A stretch of 64,000 nt of DNA. Source: Notospermus geniculatus. Taxonomy: Eukaryota > Nemertea > Pilidiophora > Heteronemertea > Lineidae. Below, piece by piece: positions 49,367-60,600 of the stretch. How positions within the stretch are numbered: the stretch's first letter is position 1; each line of letters starts with the position of its first letter. The DNA lies in contig NMRB01001777.1 in assembly GCA_002633025.1 (NCBI GenBank), forward strand, positions 79,749 through 143,748, read 5' to 3'. Position numbers and translations under genes: made by a program. Under the pieces are notes generated by a model. It saw only the letters and a program-made list of their open reading frames with translations. It was not told the DNA's origin and searched no databases.

Positions 49367-50854
49367 TTCTACTCAGTTAGTCCTCATTCTCAACTTCGAG
49401 CTCGAAACTGTGCCAGATTCCAAATACTGAAGAATGGCAGAAAAACCCAAATGAATAAGTCCTGTGCTGCCAAGGGGTGCATGGACGTGACACACATCCT
49501 GAGCCGGACCATTTACTACCCTACAAGACAAACAGTAACACCCAACCTCACATTTTAATACATTTCCCAAACCATGAACTTGGACCCTAGGGATCTTTTT
49601 ACCAATTTGGCCACTTCCGACGGAATAAGTACACAGGAACAATAATAATAAACAGAACTAGATTCACATTTTAGAAGCTGGCGTTGTATGAGAAATGTAA
49701 ATAATGGAATGTTGAAAAGTTGAGAAATAATTTTGAAGCAATATAAAACAAATTGTGGCCTATCATCCTTCAAATAGTGAAATTAAACATCTCTTCTATA
49801 AAGAATCAGTGGGAGGAAGGTTGCTTACAGTAATAGCTAAACTACACACCAGTGTGCATGTAGTACTACCACATAGAGCTGTTGTTTCAATCGGATTTCT
49901 TCCCACTGACCACGAGTTGAGATACTAATCTTTCCCCATGGCGGGCAGTTTTGTTCAAATTATCTTCTCTACACTTCTGTAAAGTGAAACGAAATATTGT
50001 GTAAACTTGATGGCACTTCTTCCTAAACTTTAGGCACCTTTTGAGTGTTCTCCATGCAAGTCTCAAAGTCACCGACAGGGTGGTCCATTGATGATATCAA
50101 CGCTGAGATGATTTTCACTGTTTGGTCTTTGCCGTCAGTCGACCAAACCTCAACTTCAACAATTGTCACTGACAGTGAGCGATATCGCTCGATCAAAGTG
50201 TAACCCACCTTAATGGGTTCAATTAGGGTCTACAGTCATCCGTTGTCCTGCAAACCCTCTGAATTCAGTTCGTGCCACCCCGCTTGAAAAATATTCCATG
50301 GAGGACACTCCTAACAAAACCTGCTACAATAACATCGTCAATTTCACAACAAGCCACAGAAACATTATTGATGACTTTCTGTTACGTGTCTTGTAATTCA
50401 TAGATCAATAATTATAAATGCAAGATAAGTTTATAAAAGAACACATCTAGTCCACGACTATAATCTGGACAAATAGCAAAATAATGGCAAAGACAATCAG
50501 CATAATTCAAAATCACGAATTAGCATAATTTAACATCATTGGGACTTGGACACCGGCAAAATAGTCATTCATTTGACTGCCCAGCGAGTGAGGGCACACA
50601 ATTCTTGTTGTCACTGTAACTTGGCACATAAAATGTCCTTGTATTCTTGTAACAGGGATCTTATTTACATAACATCATAGGATTTTCCGATGAGAAAATC
50701 CGCTTTTTCCCTCTTTGCTAAGGTGCTCCTCCATAGTTTGCTCATGCGAGTTGGCTCTCCATGGCAAATTCATCATTGCTGACTTCCTTACAATGTCGAC
50801 TGAGACCAAAACACACATGACTGCCCATCTTTTTTATGGCTGAGGAGCAATTTT
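49367..50854. other. unassigned intergenic stretch
   Basis: Several short minus frames without motifs. May include the clarin-like 3' UTR at its right end. Confidence 0.45.
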
Positions 50855-51048
50855 TGAGGCGGTCTAGGAAAACCCGGTTGTCCCTGAATGACCAAAAAGT
50901 CTGTCAGATTGCCTGTGCATTGATCTGCTACTGTTTATCTGTTACGTAGTACATTTCAGCTATTGAAATGTGCGGGTTCACCAAGGCCATTAACACTTTC
51001 CTCAAATGCGACATCCGACGGGTTTTCCTAGACTGCCTCAAACTTTCA
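50855..51048. mobile_element. GGCGGTCTAGGAAAACCCG family, copy 4
   Basis: TTGAGGCGGTCTAGGAAAACCC to GGGTTTTCCTAGACTGCCTCA, complete apart from a short deletion near the left end. Confidence 0.9.
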
Positions 51049-51105
51049 CGTGGAGCAGCACTGTAGGAATGATATGTGACCATTTTATCAAAATAACACA
51101 CTTTA

Positions 51106-51356
51106 TAGGCAAATCCCAAATTGACGAAAACGAGAAAGATCTGCGCACTTCCGCCGAAATGGCAAACAGAACCTCGGTCTGAAACCATCTGACACTGAAT
51201 GACGTGACGCAGCCCTCCGACAGTGAGTTCGATGACGTTGCGTCAGAGTCGACCATTGCTGAATCATGGATTGCGTCACGTCAGCTGGTTTCAGGTTGAG
51301 GTTCTGTTTGCCATTTCGGCGGAAGTGCGCAGATCTGGGAATTCGGGATTTGTCTA
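51106..51356. mobile_element. GGCGGAAGTGCGCAGATC MITE, copy 4, just beyond the clarin-like stop
   Basis: Ends TATAGGCAAATCCCAAATTG and GAATTCGGGATTTGTCTA; arms GCGCACTTCCGCCGAAATGG and CCATTTCGGCGGAAGTGCGC. It ends 18 bases from the stop codon and so probably lies in the 3' UTR. Confidence 0.9.
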
Positions 51357-51373
51357 TTGGACTGACGATTCTT

Positions 51374-51642
51374 TCAGTACATCATAACTCCGTCCATTTG
51401 CACCTCCTTCATCGAGGCCTTATACCGAATCGGCTTGATCTTTGTCCCAGAGATATAAATTATGATAATATTTAAGAAATAACAGCCGGTCGGTACCACC
51501 ATGAACCAGAACGAGTACGACAGCGACGTCCGATCGTTTGATTTCCAATGGTTGTCGAGTTCTACCTTCGTCATGATGTTGTGTTTCAGGTCCACAAAAT
51601 ATAGGATGACGTACATGATGATGGACAGTAACGTAAAGAACA
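51374..51642 (-). CDS. CLRN-like: clarin-like exon 4 (membrane segments 3-4, C terminus, stop)
   Basis: Acceptor cttttcag. It completes a Leu codon, then FFTLLSIIMYVILYFVDLKH (segment 3), a short loop with ELDNHWKSNDRTSLS, segment 4 YSFWFMVVPTGCYFLNIIII, and a cytoplasmic tail ending KEVQMDGVMMY before TGA. The final D-x-x-M-Y resembles the E-D-I-L-Y type end of vertebrate clarins. Confidence 0.9.
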
Positions 51643-54600
51643 CTGAAAAGAAACAATGAAAATGATATTGAGAAGAATGTTATACAGCATTTGTATTTGT
51701 ATTTGTATAGCATTATTATTGGCCCTGGTAAGTACGGAAGAGGTCATCTCAAGCTACTCATGTTCCTCACTTGGATGGGGTCTTTTACTTGCCCTTGCAA
51801 AGGCACAAGGTACAAGGCACCACGGCTTACTGTCCCATGCGACGGACGTGAAGAACCTGGGATGATTAATCCTGTATGGCCCGGGATTCGAACCCGGGAC
51901 CTGCCGCTTGCTGAACGGATATGATAACCATTGGGCTATCAAGCCTCCTCTGTTATACAATCTCTGTTATACAGTCTAGTCTCAAGACAAAGTGCTTCAT
52001 ATTTCAAAAAGCTCTCGACAGATCACCGACTGTCGAGAGCTTTCTCTCAAGTGGAAAAGCCTCTTTATTTTCTGTCTTCCAAACAATGAACTCGGCAAGC
52101 AGTGGTCACAAATTCTCGCACGAGGGCAGATCTCATGTCAAACATGTTCTGAGATAAAACTCAAAGGCATCAATGTGAATTAGGTTATACTTGTTGAACT
52201 GAAATCCATTTAGTTTGTAAACACTTTCCATAACTCACGCTTTTTGAGTGTGAAAAATAAATAAACACTACAATGGGACTTGAGTTAGAGAGGTGACTAT
52301 TTCAGTGCAGGCCATATTGGTTGGGTTCTCTGCTTGAAATGCCAATGACAACATTGATCATCAGACTGAACCATTATCACTGCTGTCCACTACTATTGTC
52401 AACCTGCAGAGACGTACATTTCAGCTGTTGTGTTGTAAGGCCGTTAACCCTTTCCTCGGTTGCGACAAGAGCCTACTTTTGCTGGAGCGGTTCACATTTG
52501 TGAGGTAGTTTAGGAAAACCCGTCGGCTGTCACGTTTGAGGAAAGTTATAATCTGCACATTTCAATAGCTGAAATGTACTACGTAACAGGTAAACAGTAG
52601 CAGATCAATGCACAGGCAATCTGACAGCCCTTGTTGATCATTCAGCGACATCTGACGGGTTTTCTTAGACTGCCACACATTTGTTAAATGTTTCTTTTTA
52701 AGATTTACGCAGACCTAACATCACAGAATATCCTCCTTGGAAATCTCCCTTTAATTCTCAACATGATGAGTCACAAAATGTAAAATCTTCCCAGGAAGTT
52801 GAATCTTGTCATGTGTGAAAAATGTGTCCCAAACATAAATCACAAAACCACAATGTGACCGAACAAAACACATGGGAAAATATTTGTCTTTGCACAAAAT
52901 ATTCATACACGAAATAGTTTGGTTCAATAAGCACATTATGACATTTTTCACACATGAAAATCACGTCGTACAGACTGTGTTTTGCACTGTGGGCCGTTTT
53001 GACAGAATTTCTCAGGAATTTGTGATGTTTAAGGACTTAAGAAACAGCCACTTGCCACACAACCATGACAAGGTCTTTAACTAACCAACATTCCAAATGC
53101 ATTTCTGCTAACGGCACTTTGGCAGTATTTTGCCAAATACCCTCTGATAGAGGAATCTCGAATTTGCAGATCTGTGCATTTCCGCCGAGATCTTAACCAG
53201 AACCTCGATCTGAAACCGGGTGACGTGGAGGCGCCATCAAAGATTCAGCTATGGTCGACTCTGATGCAATGACTTCGAAATCAATGTCGTGGGGTTGTCT
53301 GCGTCACGTCATGCAGCTTCAGACCGGGGTTATGGTTGAGATTTCAGCGGAAGTGCGCAGATCTTTGCCGTTTACGTCAATTTGAGAACGGTCCATACAG
53401 ACATTTTTTCTGCAAGTCTGCACAAATCTTGTAAATACTTACAAGCAAATGCATTCCACACATAGAGACCCATCGCACCGGTTAACGTTTCAATCGGTTT
53501 TGTCCCAAGATTCAGCAAAACAAACGCGATACAAACGAGGCCCCAGGCTATGCTGAATGCTGCGAAGACAATCGTTGCCACCCAGAGCCCGAAGTCGAAG
53601 AGGCCGTTCCTTGCCATCGTGGGTACTGTGGAAATAAAGAAATGGTTGGTTAGAATTCTTGGTTAAACTGGACTCAGAAGTGTTGGACGGACATTCAGAA
53701 TAACAAGACGATTTGACAGATTGTAATCAGAAGGACAAATATTATCAAAGGCCTTGGGATTATTTATTTAAGCTAATTGAAATCCTGTAGTGGAAATACA
53801 TGATTTGATTACGGTAGCACACCCAGGATTGACACTATCACTATCAGGACCAGGCGCGGATCCAAGGGGCAAACCCAGCCCGTGCCCCCCCCCCAATTTT
53901 TCGGTGGCCAACGTTAGAAAAATTGCCCTTTTTCAAAGTGCCACAGAATTGCCTTGTAATTTGTCCCTCAGATGCTGGGAAATCACACCAACGGCCTTCT
54001 CAATTTCAAAATTTTCTGGGCGAGAACCCCCTGCCCCCCCCCCCACCGTGGCTTCAAGCCTTCGGTGCTTGCCTTCATCGGCCCCCCTGTGGCCTTCTGT
54101 GCCCCCCTTTACCAGAACCCTGGATCCGGCCCTGAGGACAGATGGCCCCGAGACACATCACAGATCAGGCTGTCAGAGTGGTGCAGCACGAAGATCAGCA
54201 CCTGCAACCTCCAAAGTGTTGGGTTCAATCCCCACTGGACCCATTTTTCACATGATAAGCCCTGTTGTCTTTGACTGTGCAGGTCTCTACAGGCATACCT
54301 GTTTCCACCTGCAGTACATACGTAATGCTACAATGTAACTAAATAGTGCCAATATTCTCATTCTCTGAGTTTAAGAGGGACAAGCACCCTCATCGTCACA
54401 CCCCGAGATCGCTCTCCCGTCAGTAGGATGGCCAACTAATTGCCTCCACCTACGACAGGCATGGTGAGTCACCGACATCTGTAGGCCCTACGTGCAATCC
54501 GATGACACTATCGGGTGGATACCACTAGGCCTATTCCGTTAATTACAGGTCAACATCTGTTACATACATGTATGATTTCAAATACTACGCAGAGCAACGT

Positions 54601-57600
54601 GAGTTTTCATTATACTAATGTAGAATACCACACATGGGCCTATGTCCGGCCCTAAGCACAAGTATTACAAGTATCGTACCGATATGTCCGAATGCTTCAC
54701 CCAGTAACCAATGATTTGTGACCCTTCACAGCAAAACCAGATGCATGTCACTCTTAAGGCGGTGACAGACTGGCGCGTAACCAACGCGTCGGGAAAGCGT
54801 TCAACCAATCAGGGAGGCTGTAGCACGGACCAAAACACCTACCGAAGAATCTGATTGGCAGAATGCCTGCAGGACGCACCATGTACGCGCAAGTCTGTAA
54901 CCGGCTTTAGCTTGGCAGGTTGAGACCAAATGTTTGTCAGTTTCAATATTGTCTGTCTATTATGAAATCTGAAACAATCTATTTCTTCCATTCTCTCCTG
55001 GTGTCATCTTAGTTCATTGCAGCTCACCTTCTGAGCGACATGCGACTGGTTTTGCTGTGGCGGGTCACATTTTAGCAACCCAAACCCTCGAGGCCTGCTT
55101 TTCGTCATACATGTATATGTAGTGGACACCCATCACTGCCAATGGCAACTGCAACCTCTCAAATCTTACAGAACCCTGTCACATAGGTAATTCACTGGAC
55201 CATGCTCACTTAGAGCTTTCCAATGACTACCTATGGGTCGTATTCATAAAGCGGTTCTATCGTTAGAACCGTCTTAGGCCAGTTCCACGTGTGGTCAATC
55301 ACTGCACTTGGAACCGGCCTAAGACGGTTCTGATAGAACCGCTTTATGAATACGACCCTATGTGACCAGGTTCATCGAGCTTTTTAAGCTTCTTTCACAA
55401 AATCATTTTCAAAATTTTCTGTTTACTTGGTTGAGAGCGAAGAAATTTGCCAAATCATACCAGGCCTACAAACCAAAACAAAGCCGACAGTTACACAACA
55501 CACACAAAGGGTTAAAATCAGTTTGATTTAATTTCATTCTGCGCGTGTTTACATTGTCATTTTAACAAGCTGTCATGTTCGTAGTCCCACTTTACCATGT
55601 GTGCAAACTCCGTCCGTTTCACCACGGATATGCCGTATTAATTATTGATTCCCGTACATTACATGTGTGTGCGTTATTCTGCTTCTAAACATAAGTAATG
55701 TACATGTACATTCGGCGAGACAAAGGGGTGACCTATGACTACATTGTCGTGACAGCCACCAGGCATGCCAACTGGTGCCGTGGCCTTAGTGATATTCAGG
55801 ACACACCCCCAGTTATTAAAGCAGAGTGGCCACTAAACACGAATCACAGACACAGAAAAGCTGAATGCGTTGAGCTCGTCATGAGTCATTAGGTGTCCCA
55901 CCTTAACGAACATAATCATAATCAAGTGTTCGATTATTGAAATTTGAATCTGATGTATACATACAGCCAATCTGTTCAATAGCACACCGCCCGGTTTCTA
56001 TTTTTACCAGCGAAGGTCGGACAAATATTAGATAACAAGTAGACTTTACTGAGTGACCACATTGTCGATGGTGAGACAGGACAAAACCAGGGTCGGACAA
56101 ACACAATGAAATTGACATGTCCGACGTCACTCGGGCGGTTCGCTATAAAGCGGAGGTTGGCGGATACCGCACAATATGACACCCATCTTGTCATGATGGT
56201 GGAGCCAAGGTGGTGTAGTGGTTCGGGCCTACGACTAGCGGTCAGAGGGTCCCGGGTTCGAATCCCACTGGCCGTGAGACTTTGGGCAAGTCTCTTTGCC
56301 TCACTGGCCTCTCTCCACCCAGGTGTATAAATGTGTACCGGTCGGAAATGCTCAGATTGTAGCGCTGAATGAGCAGCTCATCTGAGTTCTACTGAAAGGT
56401 TTGAGGATAGGTCGGGGTTAAAGTGTAAAGTCGGATAACACCTTTGTTGTTGTTGATATCAGACTATAAACCAAAATTTTAACTTTTTGAAGTACTCAAG
56501 GCCTCCAGTCGCATTCTGATGACACTCCACTTGAAGGCGTAATAATTTCAGCCCTTTGTTCAAGCTGATGGCGGTTCCCAGCGATGATTCAGTTGGTCTA
56601 TATTCCGACATGTTCTGAAGATACATCGTCATAATTCATCAAGACATGAACATGTAAGAATAAAAGATAGTCTATCTGGCAGCACGTTGGGGGATGAGGA
56701 AAAGGGGAATGTGAAGCAAACAAAGGGATGACATGACACACTACAAGCAAAGCAAAATCATGAAAGTGACACACCAGGAACTTAAAATTAAAAGTACATG
56801 TACGGGCTAAAACTTGTCAAAGGTCACATCTTGGTGAGATCAACTGGATTGTGACTTGGGTTCAATTCCATGACAATCATGAAGAATTGAGGAAGTTTAA
56901 AGTACAAAGTATAATTTCTCCAAGTTGGTACACATCTTATCTGAATGAACTGAAGGAATTTTAAAACGTCACGATATCTCGTTTCATAATCATTCGAATC
57001 CAAGAAAACCACATACCATATTTCTCGGCCTACATGTATATGGTGCGACTTTTTCCCCCAGAGAAGGGCCAAAAATGGGGGGTGCGCCTTGTAGAACGGT
57101 GCGTCTTTTATAAGGATTTTTCCTGGGATGAAGGGGGTGCGCCTTTTATCCCAATGCGCCTTATAGGCCGAGAAATATGGTACCTACGTGTTGAACTGCC
57201 CACAAGAAAAGGGCCAAGATGTATGCATTTTTGAACTCTCAACAAATGTGACTTTGATAAGCTTGCCCAGATGATGTTACTGTTAGTTTTAAAACAAAGC
57301 AAAGATGGTCATCCTCACAACATTTCTCAATTCCAAACTTGTGGTTCATCAAGTCTGACAATACTACACCAGTCTTTCCAGAAAACTTTCTAGGAAACTC
57401 AAGGAGTGGCTTCACTTGATCGTTTCAGACCAGTTGAGAATACCAAGTGGCAACATGGCCGGGGATCGAACCTGTAAGTCCGACATTCAACTCTGCCACT
57501 GTTCCCATTTCTGGGAGACTGTACCACAGCTGAGAAAATATAAGATTTTTGACATCAGCAGGGATTCCGCCAGGATTGTCAAGGAGGGGGGAGAAAAAAA

Positions 57601-60600
57601 AATGTTTTGAAAAAAATTTGTTCAAAAATTTTTTTTTGTTTTTTGTTGTTACAAATAGCCTCCAGAGTCATTTTTTACACTCCAAAATGCAAAATTAGTC
57701 TTCCTTCTGCATGAAAATTGCATTTGAAATGTAACAAATTAAAGAAACACTACTGAAGTGAAAATACACTAAGGTAAAATAGCGATATTTGAAAAAGGTT
57801 AGTCTGCAAACTTGAGGGGGGATATCCCCTCCTTAAAATTTTTGAGGAGGGGATCATCCCCCCTCTCCCCTGGGAATGCCGGGCGGAAACACTGACTTGA
57901 AACAAGGAAAACTGATGAAACACTGAAAATTCCATAAGTAAATGTGAGGGAATTGAAAAATGTTGCTGAATACTGGATGACCGTAGAATTACTAGCCAAA
58001 GCAGCACCTGTCCCGTTTCTAGCACCCAAGCTGATAATCTCCGCCACCCGGTCACGGACATCCTTCAACCGTCGTCTCTCGTCATCTCCAAGGCTATAAC
58101 CACACTTATTGTGTTCTGTCGCGCAAGTAACTGAACGGGACGAGAAAAAGGCATGAAATAAGAACAAAATATGATTAGAAAAGAGGTTATTAAAATCATT
58201 GAAAGTCTATAGAAGGATTGCGAGCAGGTAGTGTTAGTTAGTTACCAGTTACTACAACTATGTACAGTAAATGTAATGTCATGTGCGGGAGGTGGGGAAG
58301 TTTCATTCACGGCCTTGTCATGCTTGTAGGTCAAACTTCATGCCAAGATTCAGGGTTATGTCTAGGTTTCAGAAGGGCACGGTGCAAACCTTGTGAAAAG
58401 GGCACTTCAACCTGGAAAAGCATGGTTGAAGCGTGCCAAGCTCGACCTGGACTGAGCCGGCTTTGAAATTCAAGCGGAACAAGCCCGTTCACACTGTTAT
58501 TTGGTACCTGGACAAGCTGGCTCGACCTGTTTACATTGGCAGAATTATACTGAACTGCGCTCGGTCCAGACCAAGCATGGTGAAAATTCGCAGGGTAAAT
58601 GGGGCTTTTGGCTGCACATAAACCATAATCTTGAACATAATCGTCTTTGGTCACCTGGCATAGCAGAGATTATGAACATGATCTGTATTAAATCACAATT
58701 GGCATCAAATTCCATCGATCTCCCAGAGTCAATCAGTAGGGGAAAAAGCCAATATTTTGGAACGTCCCATTAAATCGGTACGATACCGAAATTTTGGGAC
58801 GAATGCCACTCCGCCTACAGGCATAAATCCCTTCAACTCTCTCTTTATACCTGACTCACAAACAATGGCATTGGGCTGTGTTCCCGCCAGAATGATGAGT
58901 CAGCACTTGTTTACAATCAAGGTAGATAGGGATCCTTCCTTAATTCGCAGCGCTCGTTCGAGTACGTCCGAAAATATTGGGATGATTGCTTTGTTAATGA
59001 GAAATGCCTCCTCCCGTTAGTGACATAAGGCCTCCTGCGCAAACAGATTTGAGAGAGCGCATTATGAGGTTGCTTTTGGAAGTTACTGTGCGAAGTATAC
59101 TACAAAGCTGTGTGACGCGTTTTCCGATTTATCCATAGGAATTTGAGTTATGACGGTATTTAGTTCGATTTTGGGATATGTCAATTACGAGAGCTACGTC
59201 AATAGAAGACCCGAGTGAGATATCTCAATGCATGCGGAAAAAGGTAGTGTTCACTCTTGCATCCATGACTATACAAAGCATGCAACCTGTATGTCTCTAA
59301 CTCGTGTTCTTCTCAGTGTAGTCCTTGAGATAATTGAAGTCTTTGAAATCATTGCAACTAGGCGGCGTTGCAATCGTTCCTATATTTTGGTATCGTACCT
59401 ATTTTATGGGACGTTCCAAAATATTGGCTTTTTCCCTACTGTCAATGCCGCATCCAGTTCTGATTGGTCGATGTGTTATTAATTGCTTACCGGTAATTGA
59501 ATACTAATGAATTCAATGAGACACGACAGAGACCTTTCAAGCAGAGCCAATCACCATCACTCACACACAATTTTAACCCACTATGACTGGATTGGTAACC
59601 CTAACCCTAACTGTAACCCTAACCCTGCCCATCTAAACAATATGCTAAACAACACATCCAACCACTTTTGAGCTGCAGCACATACCGGTACATGTCATAT
59701 TCTTAAAATCTAGCCGCCAGTGATTTTTTTTGAAAACGCGTTGAAACGGATGCGACCGGTACATGTAATTGTCAAATGTTGGAGTTGAGATGATTGATCT
59801 AATACTTCAATGAATAAAATTATTGATTTCTTTCGTACCAACCCACAGAATAGGAAATCAATCTTGATGTAGACTCGACAGTAGAGAGGTATATTGTTTG
59901 TTGATGTGGGCTGAAACCATGTTCTTTCTGCCTGTGTTATAGTCTGTGTTATTATCTAAACTTCAGGTTTTTTGACTTAAAAAACCCAGAAGTGTTTCCA
60001 TGGAGATTGAAACAGCATGGTACTAGTCTTTTAACATGACTCTATACTGCACATTCCGCTGCATGTATGTAACCTACATGTAACAGTAGTTTTTCACAGA
60101 TTGCCCATCTGGTATGTTTGTTGTTGGCAAGTCAAGTCCCCCCCCCCAGAACAATGGGCCAAGAATGTTATATTAACTTAGAGAGAATGCAGGCAAATTA
60201 TAAGTAGGCCTACATGAGTATAGTATGTCAAAGTCTAGACAGACAGTACCAGGCCAACAGGACGACCAGCTGGGGGCCTAATTTCAATGTTCAACTGAAA
60301 TCTGATGACAATTGAGCATAAACATGATGAATGAACTTCATTAATTGGTACTGTTGCAGTCATGTCACTAATGTCACTCAGGATGAACCCTGTCTATGGA
60401 CAGCCAGGACAAGGGCATGTGGACATGGGGGATGGAATAGGAACATATCCTGACATGCATGTCTGGTGCAGAAACATTGAAAGTCATGCAATATGAATGA
60501 CAAAGACAAGTTCCATTACATTCTAAACCACATACATGACATACATGCATAAAAGGATAAATTTCTGTGTTGTCAATGTAATCAGTTATGTTTGTAAGTA

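Noticed and set aside
51884-51950. Functional tRNA gene on the minus strand
   Set aside because: A and B boxes are good but the cloverleaf is incomplete and the same head recurs in several SINE copies.
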